A DNA stretch of 6,114 nucleotides from Desulfobacteraceae bacterium (GTDB taxonomy: Bacteria > Desulfobacterota > Desulfobulbia > Desulfobulbales > Desulfobulbaceae): contig JALHJD010000222.1 of NCBI GenBank assembly GCA_022837185.1, forward strand, positions 1 through 6,114, read 5' to 3'. A program made the translations under genes and the position numbers. Every line of letters starts with the position of its first letter. The first letter of the stretch is position 1. Positions 1 through 6,114 of this stretch are shown in pieces. The notes below the pieces were generated by a model that had not been told where the DNA came from, ran no database searches, and saw nothing but the letters and a program-made list of their open reading frames with translations.

Positions 1-1957
1 TGTCCGCGGGTGAGTCGTAGCCCACCCCGACCCTGATTTCGCGGCGGACATGATTGTCGTTATGGGTCCAGTTGATGATGTTGTTTTCCAGGAAGTAGCT
101 GTTGGGCACCAGAATATTGATATTGGCAAAGGTGCGGACCATGGTGGCCCTGACCCCGATATTTTCAATCCGGCCCAGTTGATCGTTCATTTGGACCAGG
201 TCGCCGACCTTGACGGGCTGTTCGGCCATCAGGATAAAACCACTGATAAAATTGCTGAGCAGTTTCTGGGCGCCGAAGCCGACACCGATTGCCACGGCAC
301 CGCCGAGATAGGCAAAGACGGTCAACGGAATATTGACGATCCGCAAGGCAAAGAGGATGATGATCAGGAGCAGGAGGTAATGGATGAGTTTTCCAGCAAT
401 GGCGGCGGTGCTTTCGCTCATGTTGCCGTGGTGATGCAGATTTGTCTGAATTTTCCGGGTCAATCTGCGGCTGAGGACGATTCCGGCAAAAAATATGGCC
501 AGGGCGGAGATAATTTTGCCCAGCGTGACGCTGTATCCGTCAACGGCAACGATTTCAAAGGACCATAGCCCTGCCGCGGCGCGGGAAATTTGCCGGGCTA
601 TCTCTGCAAAAGTCACCTGTTCCCGGCTCATGTCGGCTTCGTGCAGAAAACGGCCGATCAACTGATTGGTGACTCCCAGGGCGATGATGTACTCGCGCAG
701 GCTCTCCACATGAACTGCGAGGGCCTCCAGATGGTTCCGGCAGGCGTGTTTCTGCCCGGAAGGGAGATCTCCCCCGCTAATTTTTTCTTCCAGTCCATCC
801 TGCTGTAGAAGCAGGTCGCGCAGCAGTTCCTGGGGCAGGGAGAGATGCGTCTGCAGTCTGTCGCCCTCGGCCATGTCTTCCTGCCGCCAGGCGGCCAGAT
901 CTTCCTCTTCATAATGACCGCCGAGCACGGCGTACCGGTACCCCCACAGCCGTTTCTGCAGGGTCAGTAACTGCTGCGTCGCTTCATTGTTCTCCAGTCT
1001 GTTCTGATAGGCCTGGCGCCAGGCGTCCGCAGCGGCGATGATCGCCGTTGCCACGGCAGTTTCATTGTCGCCGGCCGCTTTTTCCGCCTGCCGTTGGGCA
1101 CTGTGCAGCTGCAGTTCATGTTTCTGCAGTTTCTTCAGCAGGCTGTCGCTCGCTTCCTGCAACTCCTTTTCCTTGAGCTCGATGTCGGCAATGATCTTCT
1201 CATATTCATTCCGGGTGAAGATGAGATGTTCCCGGATGCGGTCAACAATCTGCCGGTCGATATCGAGCCGCATATCCGCCAGCGCCAGTTCCTGTCGGGC
1301 GTTCTCCACCGCCAGTTCCTGATACGCGACAATATCTCCGGCAAGCTCTTCCCGCATGACCTGGAGTGTTGCCTCCCAGTTAAGGGGCAGTTGATCAGCG
1401 GCTGAGCCGCCCGCATGCTCTTCCCTGAGCTGCCGAACCCTGCGGCCCGCCTCCCTGGCGTTGTCATGTGATTTCGCCAGGGCCTTTCGGGCGATGGCCA
1501 GGGACAGTTCGGTCGATTCTTTTTTGCGAAGACTTTCCGCAAGGCGGTCAAAAAACGTATCGTACAGGTTGATGGGATAGGGGGGTGCGGTCTCAAGGCG
1601 GAGGGCCTCCCCGGAAGCGATATGCTCTTCCAGCAGTTTTTTTTCATTGTCCAGGTTTTCCTTCTTTTTCCGGGCCGTCACCTGCCGGTTGAGGTAGATG
1701 AACTGTTCCTGAAGGATTTCCGTTCGCTTTTTGAGTTCTTCAGCCGAGATGCCGATTTCCTCCGCCGTTTTCTCATCGTCGCTCTCCGTGTAGGCGGTGA
1801 TCCGGCCCTGCAGCTCCTCTATTCTTTCTTCAAGGGTGTCCGACGTCATCGTGGCGGCGGTTTCCGGATTCTCCGTTTTTTCCGCCCGGCCCGGACAGGG
1901 AAGCGCCAGGAGCACGGCCAGGAGCAGGGCAATCAACGAAGAAAAGGCTTTTGTCAT
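1..1957 (-). CDS. MscS-family mechanosensitive ion channel with long periplasmic coiled-coil region (3' end outside window)
   Basis: This is a pressure-relief channel of the inner membrane that releases small solutes on hypo-osmotic shock. The frame is open from the ATG at 1957 to the window edge: 652 codons, C-terminus missing. Residues 1-25 look like a signal peptide (TK, then a Leu/Ala-rich core, then PGRA). Residues about 40-465 are charged and strongly helical, as expected for periplasmic coiled coil. Membrane helices lie at about 475-496 and 522-541, followed by the pore helix at about 545-575. The pore helix carries the Gly/Ala-rich MscS signature GVGFGAQKLLSNFISGF. Next comes the family beta domain with EQPVKVGDLV, a VPNS motif at 617-620 and NNIINW. 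Charge distribution (RRLTRK after helix 1) fits the MscS topology, N-terminus out and C-terminus in. An in-frame ATG at 1978 is an alternative start; I prefer 1957 because AAAGAAG lies just before it. Compared with MscK-type channels, the periplasmic part joins a minimal three-helix core directly. The family assignment is firm. Confidence 0.93.
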   Translation of the reverse strand, partial: MTKAFSSLIALLLAVLLALPCPGRAEKTENPETAATMTSDTLEERIEELQGRITAYTESDDEKTAEEIGISAEELKKRTEILQEQFIYLNRQVTARKKKENLDNEKKLLEEHIASGEALRLETAPPYPINLYDTFFDRLAESLRKKESTELSLAIARKALAKSHDNAREAGRRVRQLREEHAGGSAADQLPLNWEATLQVMREELAGDIVAYQELAVENARQELALADMRLDIDRQIVDRIREHLIFTRNEYEKIIADIELKEKELQEASDSLLKKLQKHELQLHSAQRQAEKAAGDNETAVATAIIAAADAWRQAYQNRLENNEATQQLLTLQKRLWGYRYAVLGGHYEEEDLAAWRQEDMAEGDRLQTHLSLPQELLRDLLLQQDGLEEKISGGDLPSGQKHACRNHLEALAVHVESLREYIIALGVTNQLIGRFLHEADMSREQVTFAEIARQISRAAAGLWSFEIVAVDGYSVTLGKIISALAIFFAGIVLSRRLTRKIQTNLHHHGNMSESTAAIAGKLIHYLLLLIIILFALRIVNIPLTVFAYLGGAVAIGVGFGAQKLLSNFISGFILMAEQPVKVGDLVQMNDQLGRIENIGVRATMVRTFANINILVPNSYFLENNIINWTHNDNHVRREIRVGVGYDSPAD

Positions 1958-2233
1958 GGCTTCTTTGCGTATCTGCATAATGAAGTATTCACGGCCGCCG
2001 CCGAAACATGCTGTATTTTCTCGATGTCAGGCGGAATTACGGGACGAAATGGAAGACCGTTCTCCGAAAGGATTGCGCCCGCGGCACCCTTCTCCGGGGT
2101 GAAGGCGTCTCGTCCGGGCAGGTCCCGGGCGTTCGGCGGGAAGAAGGGCACGCGGGCAGACAGGGGTGGAGATGAATAATGAGAGAAAAAATTCTGCTTG
2201 TTCAGCCATGGTGGTTGCGGCAAGGGAGCAAAA
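1958..2233 (-). other. Long leader or intergenic region upstream of the mechanosensitive channel gene
   Basis: About 276 bases lie between the terminator and the channel start codon. I see no gene here. One short minus-strand frame reaches an ATGA overlap with the channel start, but it begins at an unsupported TTG and its composition (many Pro, Arg and Ala) is not convincing. The region presumably holds the channel promoter. A weak sigma-70-like pair (CTGAAC, 18-base spacer, CATTAT) is readable on the minus strand at about 2179-2208, but it matches consensus too poorly to call. Confidence 0.4.
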
Positions 2234-2272
2234 GGGAGGCTGAATGGTTCCGGCGGAGACGTTCAGCCTCCC
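2234..2272 (-). terminator. Intrinsic terminator after the EF-hand gene
   Basis: GGGAGGCTGAA (2234-2244) and TTCAGCCTCCC (2262-2272) form a perfect 11-bp stem around a 17-base loop. On the minus strand the stem is followed by TTTTGC; on the plus strand there is no comparable T run. That orientation fits the end of the EF-hand transcript, whose stop codon lies about 78 bases upstream. The U tract is short, so efficiency is uncertain. Confidence 0.65.
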
Positions 2273-2349
2273 CTTTCGCCGGCCTTCAGCCGGGGAGGAG
2301 AGAGCCCTGCTGCGGGTGAAGGCCCTGCCCTGCTGAAACAGGATTTATG

Positions 2350-2592
2350 TTAACTCCGACCAGGGGTCAGAAGGTTGTACTCGTCGGGGTTCAGTTTCCG
2401 GTCCCCGTCGAGGTCGAGCCTGGCAAAAAGCCGGGCCGACCTGCCCGCCGCCGATGCCTCGACCGGCGAAAGGGTCCCGTCCCTGTCGGCATCCATTTCG
2501 ACAAAAGCGGGAATCGGGGTGCAGGCCGGATGCGCAATCGTACAACAAACGGACAGCAATGCTGTGCAGAGCATTCCGATTTTTCCGGGCAC
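2350..2592 (-). CDS. Small exported protein with two EF-hand calcium-binding loops
   Basis: An 80-residue protein, probably secreted or periplasmic. Residues 1-24 form an export signal: Lys4 followed by a hydrophobic stretch with Cys9, Cys16, Cys17 and Cys24. No cysteine sits in a good lipobox, so a lipoprotein is possible but unproven. Two 12-residue EF-hand loops follow. The first is D34-x-D36-x-D38-G-T-L-S-x-x-E45. The second is D60-x-D62-x-D64-R-K-L-N-x-x-E71. Both have acidic residues at loop positions 1, 3, 5 and 12 and a hydrophobic residue at position 8; the second has Arg in place of the usual Gly at position 6. The GTG start is set by the strong ribosome binding site GGAGGAGG, 5 bases upstream. 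The gene has its own apparent sigma-54 promoter and terminator, so it looks monocistronic. Calcium buffering or calcium-dependent binding outside the cytoplasm is inferred; the actual role is unknown. Confidence 0.88.
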   Translation of the reverse strand: MPGKIGMLCTALLSVCCTIAHPACTPIPAFVEMDADRDGTLSPVEASAAGRSARLFARLDLDGDRKLNPDEYNLLTPGRS

Positions 2593-2597
2593 GGTAA

Positions 2598-2605
2598 CCT
2601 CCTCC
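2598..2605 (-). promoter_or_regulatory. Strong ribosome binding site fixing the GTG start of the EF-hand gene
   Basis: The minus strand reads GGAGGAGG, then TTACC, then GTG. This near-perfect Shine-Dalgarno at ideal spacing is why the GTG at 2592 is chosen over other codons. It contrasts with the ykgJ-like, bioB and bioA starts, none of which has a clear Shine-Dalgarno. Confidence 0.85.
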
Positions 2606-2648
2606 GGCTGTAAGCCTGCATTGCGCCATCCCCTCGGTCAATCTGCAA

Positions 2649-2664
2649 AGCAGTTTTTGTGCCA
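2649..2664 (-). promoter_or_regulatory. Sigma-54 (RpoN) -24/-12 promoter for the EF-hand gene
   Basis: The minus strand reads TGGCACAAAAACTGCT. Against the consensus TGGCACGRNNNTTGCW it differs at two of 16 positions. The invariant GG and GC doublets are exactly 10 bases apart, as sigma-54 requires. Transcription would start near 2638, giving a leader of about 46 bases before the GTG at 2592. Transcription would then need an enhancer-binding protein of the NtrC type. The match is read directly; activity is inferred. Confidence 0.68.
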
Positions 2665-2753
2665 GAAAGAAATAATTGAATGAGATCAGCAGCTTTTCAC
2701 AGGAAACGGGACGGTCGGCACCCTTGCCTGTCGCCCGGCGGGGACAGAAATGG

Positions 2754-2766
2754 AGTGCGATGCACT
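2754..2766. repeat. 13-bp palindrome, possible activator binding site upstream of the sigma-54 promoter
   Basis: AGTGCGATGCACT consists of two perfect 5-base inverted arms around GAT. It lies about 110-130 bp upstream of the predicted sigma-54 transcription start, a usual distance for an enhancer-binding-protein site. It is short enough to occur by chance, and only one copy is seen. Confidence 0.25.
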
Positions 2767-2794
2767 ATCATGTTGAATTCCGGTTGTTTCGGCT

Positions 2795-2810
2795 GTCGCC
2801 GGTTGGCGAC
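2795..2810 (-). other. Small GC hairpin after bioA, weak terminator candidate
   Basis: GTCGCC-GGTT-GGCGAC forms a 6-bp stem with a 4-base loop, about 32-47 bases past the bioA stop codon. A perfect 10-bp palindrome, GCGGCGCCGC, lies closer to the stop at 2823-2832. Neither is followed by a T run on the minus strand, so neither is a convincing intrinsic terminator. How the bio operon transcript ends is not clear from the sequence. Confidence 0.2.
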
Positions 2811-2841
2811 GGGCAAGCGGCAGCGGCGCCGCGTGGTCTGT

Positions 2842-4113
2842 TCAGCGGGCGATGAATTGCGCTCCGGCCACCATGGCCGCGGTCAATTTGCTCAGATCAT
2901 CGGGCCCAATGATATAGGGAGGCATGACGTAGATCAGGTTGGCGAAGGGCCTGATCCAGACTCCCTGCTCGACAAAGAAACGCTGTAGTTTTGCCACGTC
3001 GATGAGGGCGTCCATCTCAACAACGCCTATGGCCCCCAGGACCCTGACCTCCGCGACCCCGGGCAGGTCGGCGGCCGGAGCCAGTTCGCTCCGGAGCTGT
3101 TGCGCCATGGCCGCGGTTTTTTCCTCCCAGGGGGAGTCAAGGAGCAATTGCAGGCTGGCGCGGGCAACTGAGCAGGCCAGGGGGTTGGCCATGAAGGTCG
3201 GACCGTGCAGGAAAACCCCGGGGGGGGCGGCGGAGATGGTTTCCGCGATCCTGTCGGTAGTCAGCGTGGCGGCCAGGGATACATACCCGCCGGTCAATGC
3301 CTTGCCGACGCACATGATGTCCGGGGAGACGCCCGCATGGTCTGCGGCGAACAGCTTGCCGCTGCGGCCGAATCCGGTGGCGATTTCGTCAAAAATCAGC
3401 GGCAGGTCGTACTGGTCGCAGAGCTGGCGCAACCGCCGGAGGTATTGGGGATGATAGAAGCGCATGCCGCCGGCGCCCTGAACGACAGGCTCGACGATGA
3501 CCGCTGCCAGCTGGCCGTGATGCTGTTCCATGAGCAGGGCCATCCCGTTGATATCGGCCTCATCCCATTGATCGTGGAAGCGGCATTGCGGCATCGGAGC
3601 AAAAAACTGACCGGGCAGGGCGTGCCCGAAAATATGGTGCATGCCGGTGACCGGATCGCACACCGACATGGCATGGAACGTGTCGCCGTGGTAGCCGCCG
3701 CGGATGGTCAGCAGGCGGCATTTTTCCATCCGGCCCCGGGCATACCAGTACTGCAGGGCCATTTTCAGGGCCACTTCCACGGCCACCGAGCCAGAATCAC
3801 TGAAAAAAATCCTGGTCAGCGGTTCAGGGGTCAGGGCGACCAGGGATTCCGCGAGTTCAACGGCAGGGCGATGGGTCAGGCCGCCGAACATAACATGGGC
3901 CATTGTGGCGGTCTGTTCCGCGACCGCGCAGTTGAGGACGGGATGATTGTAGCCGTGGATGGCCGCCCACCAGGAGGACATGCCGTCGACCAGTTCCGCT
4001 CCGCCGGAGAGGCGGATGCGCACCCCGGAAGCCGATTCGACCGGATAGACAGGGAGCGGGTCGATCATCGAGGTATAGGGGTGCCAGATATGGCGGCGGT
4101 CAAAGTCAAGCAA
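2842..4113 (-). CDS. bioA: Adenosylmethionine-8-amino-7-oxononanoate aminotransferase (DAPA synthase)
   Basis: A PLP-dependent class III aminotransferase that transfers an amino group from S-adenosylmethionine to KAPA, giving 7,8-diaminopelargonate in biotin synthesis; cytosolic. It is 423 residues from the chosen start, close to the E. coli enzyme (429), and colinear with it at an offset of three. Seen in order: HIWHPYTSM at 8-16 (substrate-site Tyr14), [13 protein letters not shown] near 46-58, GYHGDTF with Tyr141, DEIATGFGR with Asp242 (PLP ring nitrogen), the Schiff-base Lys271 in [14 protein letters not shown] with Thr306, and Arg388 in WIRPF. The start is the TTG at 4113. It keeps HIWHPYTSM and matches the usual N-terminus, whereas the upstream extension only reads bioB out of frame and the next ATG would remove the motif. 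TTGCTTGA overlaps the bioB stop by 8 bases, and there is no clear Shine-Dalgarno, so translation is probably coupled to bioB. No key residue is missing. Confidence 0.96.
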   Translation of the reverse strand: MLDFDRRHIWHPYTSMIDPLPVYPVESASGVRIRLSGGAELVDGMSSWWAAIHGYNHPVLNCAVAEQTATMAHVMFGGLTHRPAVELAESLVALTPEPLTRIFFSDSGSVAVEVALKMALQYWYARGRMEKCRLLTIRGGYHGDTFHAMSVCDPVTGMHHIFGHALPGQFFAPMPQCRFHDQWDEADINGMALLMEQHHGQLAAVIVEPVVQGAGGMRFYHPQYLRRLRQLCDQYDLPLIFDEIATGFGRSGKLFAADHAGVSPDIMCVGKALTGGYVSLAATLTTDRIAETISAAPPGVFLHGPTFMANPLACSVARASLQLLLDSPWEEKTAAMAQQLRSELAPAADLPGVAEVRVLGAIGVVEMDALIDVAKLQRFFVEQGVWIRPFANLIYVMPPYIIGPDDLSKLTAAMVAGAQFIAR

Positions 4114-5014
4114 AGGAAAAACCCATGGCGGTGAAGGTGCGGAGATCTTCCTCGATGGAACTGCCGGGCGTGGTGAGAAAGTTGCCGACCATGGCGCCGT
4201 TGGCGCCGGCGGCGAAACAGCGGTATTGTTCGGCGCCCAGTTGCTGCCGGCCGCCGGCCAGGCGGATGATCCCTTCGGGGTTGATGAAGCGGAACAGGGC
4301 AATGGTGGTCAGGACTTCCTCAACCGGCAGCGGCTTGTGTCCGGCCAGCGGGGTGCCGGGAATCGGAGTGAGGATGTTGATGGGAATGGAGCGAACCCCA
4401 AGCTCCCGGAGTTCCAGGGCAAGATCAACCCGATCGGCCATGGTTTCCCCCATGCCGATGATGCCGCCGGAGCAGAGGGACAGACCGGCCTCGCGGGCCA
4501 GCCGCAGAGTTTCCACCTTTTCCTTCCAGGTGTGGGTGGTGCAGACCCGGGGAAAATACCGGCTGCTGGCTTCCAGGTTGCAATGATAACGGACGACGCC
4601 CATTTCCTTGAGGCGCAGGGCCGTGTCCCCGGTGAGCAGACCCATGGAGCCGCACAGCTTGAGCAGCGTGGTTCGGGCAATTTCCCGGTAGATTTCCGCC
4701 AGTCTGTCGAGCAGGGCGGAATTTGCGCTCCGGCCGCTGGTGACCAGCGACAGGCGGTGAACGCCGTTGCGGTCCATTTCGGCGGCCACGGCGAGGGCGC
4801 GGTCAGGGTGGCAGTCCTCCGAACAGCCGCCGCTTCTGGCATTGATGATGGAGCACAGCGAAAAGCGGGCGCCGTTGAAATGGCGGCGGATGCGGTCGGC
4901 TCCTTCCCACACCTGGTGGGGGTCGGCTTCCGCGGTGAGGCGGAGCGCGGCCGCCCGGTCAATCCGGCCGCCGGCGAGGACGGAAGCAACGATGTGTCGG
5001 ATGGATTCTGCCAT
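4106..5014 (-). CDS. bioB: Biotin synthase with an apparent in-frame deletion of the third radical-SAM cysteine
   Basis: BioB is a radical-SAM enzyme that inserts sulfur into dethiobiotin, the last step of biotin synthesis. Family features seen: [15 protein letters not shown] at 54-68, SLVTSG at 89-94, Cys121 in LCGSMG, CNLEAS at 145-150, [11 protein letters not shown] at 181-191, and Arg256 in RLAGGR. The cluster motif CxxxCxxC should continue after Cys68 with x-x-Cys (KYC in E. coli, commonly FC-AQS). Here Cys68 is followed at once by [10 protein letters not shown], which aligns to the helix normally about 19 residues later. The 302-residue product is therefore about 19 short of its expected length and has no third cluster cysteine. 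Ser89 sits where E. coli has Cys97, as in BioBs of strict anaerobes, which use a different auxiliary cluster. The ATG at 5014 follows the upstream stop by 9 bases with no Shine-Dalgarno (CCCCCC precedes it). Family identity is firm; activity as read is doubtful. An assembly error is the main alternative. Confidence 0.93.
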   Translation of the reverse strand: MAESIRHIVASVLAGGRIDRAAALRLTAEADPHQVWEGADRIRRHFNGARFSLCSIINARSGGCSEDCHPDRALAVAAEMDRNGVHRLSLVTSGRSANSALLDRLAEIYREIARTTLLKLCGSMGLLTGDTALRLKEMGVVRYHCNLEASSRYFPRVCTTHTWKEKVETLRLAREAGLSLCSGGIIGMGETMADRVDLALELRELGVRSIPINILTPIPGTPLAGHKPLPVEEVLTTIALFRFINPEGIIRLAGGRQQLGAEQYRCFAAGANGAMVGNFLTTPGSSIEEDLRTFTAMGFSFA

Positions 5015-5023
5015 GGGGGGAAA

Positions 5024-5650
5024 TTATCGTTGGCAAAAGGGTTTGTCAACCAGGGGAGGGCCGCCGGCAATCATCTCGGCGATGGTGCGCCTGACCCGGG
5101 GGTATACATGCCGCCTGCCGTCCAGCAGTTCAGACTCCAGTTCGGCCATCCGGGCCAGGAGATCGGTCCGCTGCATGCACGGCTGGTCCCCGCCCGGACC
5201 ATTTCGCCCCTCCATGATCTGCTGGCAGCGGAAGCAGCCGGGAAAGCGAAGCGTCCGGCCGTCCGGGCGGGTCATGATGGCCGGGACGCCGTGCAGCCGG
5301 CAGATCATCAGCCGGTGGCCGTACAGGATGCAGCGGCCCTCCTCGTTGAGGGGGCACATGAGCGGGGGAGGTTCAGTGCCGGGCGGAACGGCTCCGCGCT
5401 GTTCGCTATAGTGTTTCGCCCGGTTGACAACCGCGTTCAGCCGCGCCTGGTCGAGAGTCCGCAGTCCGGCCCACAGGTAGGCCCATTCGACATAGGTATA
5501 ATGCAGAAAATAGCTGTCGCAGCAATTGTCCGGGCAGCCGGTGCAGGTCAGGCCGATTGCCCGGGCGGTCGCGGCATACCGGGACTCCATTTCCCGGTAT
5601 ATGTCAACCAGTTGGTGCGTCAGCCGCGGCGGGAGAATGATTTCCTTCAT
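5024..5650 (-). CDS. YkgJ-type cysteine-cluster (zinc- or iron-chelating) protein
   Basis: A 208-residue soluble protein with the cysteine pattern of the YkgJ family, annotated as putative zinc- or iron-chelating; no reaction is established. Visible cysteines are the N-terminal cluster CTGCPDNCC (36, 39, 43, 44), then Cys99, Cys107 and Cys117 (in ICRLHG), CFRC (139, 142), Cys158 and Cys206. ICRLHG and the Pro-Gly-Cys before the last pair are typical of the family. No signal peptide or membrane helix is seen. The start is the ATG at 5650, because ATGA overlaps the stop of the upstream gene. The same frame stays open back to an ATG at 5716, but that would add 22 residues lying inside the AMMECR1 gene. 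bioB follows after 9 bases in the same frame. The position between AMMECR1 and a radical-SAM enzyme suggests a role in metal or cluster handling, but that is only inference. Confidence 0.88.
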   Translation of the reverse strand: MKEIILPPRLTHQLVDIYREMESRYAATARAIGLTCTGCPDNCCDSYFLHYTYVEWAYLWAGLRTLDQARLNAVVNRAKHYSEQRGAVPPGTEPPPLMCPLNEEGRCILYGHRLMICRLHGVPAIMTRPDGRTLRFPGCFRCQQIMEGRNGPGGDQPCMQRTDLLARMAELESELLDGRRHVYPRVRRTIAEMIAGGPPLVDKPFCQR

Positions 5651-6114
5651 GGGAAGAGTTTTTTTTCTTTGAAATACTGGACCTGGTAGACCTGGATTTC
5701 CGGGCGGCGGCAGCACCAGGCATCATCCGGCAGGCCGGCCTTGCGGCAGAGGTGGCAGAGAAACAGTTCCGGGGTGGGAAGCTGTTCCCATACCTGGGGG
5801 AGGAAAGTGGCGCTGCGACCCGACGGGTCCCGGAGAATAACCCCGTCGGTCCCGGGACGAATTTTCCGTTTGAGGTCGTCCGGATTTTCATAGGCAAGGG
5901 GCAGTGGATCGGTCAGGACGCTGATGTCGATTTCCAGGTCGGGAACTTCCTCCAAGGTCACCGGGGTGAACCTGTGATCATTGAATGCCGCATAGAGGGC
6001 ATGCCGCCGTACGCCCTCAACGATGGATTCCGTCCCTCGGAGACAGCCGATACAGCCGCGGAGCTGTTTCCTTTTGTTCAGGGTGACGAAAACCCCCTTT
6101 TTTTCCCGGAGCGC
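5647..6114 (-). CDS. AMMECR1-domain protein (AmmeMemoRadiSam system protein A), 5' end outside window
   Basis: The last 155 residues of an AMMECR1-fold protein; the frame enters from the right edge. Visible family blocks, counted from the window edge, are GVFVTL at 7-12, LRGCIG at 18-23, AAFNDHRFTPVTLEE at 42-56, DLEIDISVLTDP at 59-70, GTDGVILRD at 88-96, and SATFLPQVWEQLP at 101-113. The end has FLCHLCRKAGLPDDAW followed by the final strand. In bacteria this domain is often encoded beside a MEMO-like protein and a radical-SAM protein (the AmmeMemoRadiSam set). Its biochemical role is unsettled, though the nearly invariant LRGCIG is thought to mark a functional site. Any MEMO or radical-SAM partner would be upstream, beyond the edge. 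Near its 3' end the gene contains A8 (5659-5666), a possible slippage site, and its TGA overlaps the next ATG. The real start cannot be seen. Confidence 0.92.
   Translation of the reverse strand, partial: ALREKKGVFVTLNKRKQLRGCIGCLRGTESIVEGVRRHALYAAFNDHRFTPVTLEEVPDLEIDISVLTDPLPLAYENPDDLKRKIRPGTDGVILRDPSGRSATFLPQVWEQLPTPELFLCHLCRKAGLPDDAWCCRRPEIQVYQVQYFKEKKLFP

Noticed and set aside
50..568. A 172-codon plus-strand frame
   Set aside because: It is antisense to the pore helix and beta domain of the MscS channel, which match the family closely.
1135..1647. A 170-codon minus-strand frame inside the channel gene
   Set aside because: It is a different frame from the continuous 652-codon channel frame, and its Arg/Pro/Ser-rich product is a typical shadow.
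1954..2223. An 89-codon minus-strand frame ending in an ATGA overlap with the channel gene
   Set aside because: It has a TTG start with no Shine-Dalgarno, no recognisable motif and noncoding-like composition. The overlap alone is not enough support.
2281..2324. GGCCTTCA / TGAAGGCC inverted repeat with a long loop
   Set aside because: The 8-bp arms are 28 bases apart in a GC-rich stretch with no T run. It is not distinguishable from chance or from secondary structure around the real terminator.
3205..4134. A 309-codon open frame on the plus strand
   Set aside because: It is fully antisense to bioA, whose catalytic residues are all present. The product has no recognisable motif.
4114..4302. 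N-terminal extension of BioA by 63 residues
   Set aside because: It reads the bioB 3' end out of frame. The Pro/Ser/Ala-rich sequence has no counterpart in BioA, and the TTG at 4113 gives the expected N-terminus.
4226..5689. A 487-codon open frame on the plus strand
   Set aside because: It lies antisense to ykgJ-like and bioB, which have clear family motifs. Its product is Gly/Ala/Arg-rich without recognisable domains, as expected for the complement of GC-rich genes.

Overview
All genes in this GC-rich window lie on the minus strand. The likely source is an obligately anaerobic deltaproteobacterium (Desulfobacterota or Desulfuromonadota type). This is an inference from four things: a sigma-54 -24/-12 promoter, a biotin synthase with an anaerobe-like cysteine pattern, an AMMECR1/YkgJ gene pair, and high-GC codon use. 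No phylogenetic marker is present, so the assignment is tentative.

In the direction of transcription (right to left), the first block runs from 6114 to 2842. It is a tight four-gene run: the C-terminal part of an AMMECR1-domain protein (5' end outside the window), a YkgJ-type cysteine-cluster protein, bioB (biotin synthase) and bioA (DAPA aminotransferase). The junctions are a 4-base ATGA overlap, a 9-base gap and an 8-base overlap, so this is very probably one operon. BioA makes 7,8-diaminopelargonate. After BioD, which is not in the window, BioB converts dethiobiotin to biotin. bioA is intact and close to the E. coli enzyme. bioB has an intact frame but appears to lack about 19 codons directly after CSEDC, including the third cysteine of the radical-SAM CxxxCxxC motif. 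This is the most striking observation in the window.

The second block (about 2766 to 2234) is a self-contained unit. It holds a good sigma-54 promoter match, a GTG-started 80-residue exported protein with two canonical EF-hand calcium loops behind a strong ribosome binding site, and a downstream intrinsic terminator. A 13-bp palindrome about 110 bp upstream of the predicted transcription start could be an enhancer site.

The third block (1957 to 1) is a large MscS-family mechanosensitive channel, cut by the window edge. It has a signal peptide, about 440 residues of mostly helical periplasmic region, three membrane helices and the start of the cytoplasmic beta domain. A leader of about 276 bp with no recognisable gene separates it from the terminator. 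I found no RNA genes, mobile elements or CRISPR arrays. The only other new-system candidates are a possible slippage site joining AMMECR1 to YkgJ and the gapped bioB.
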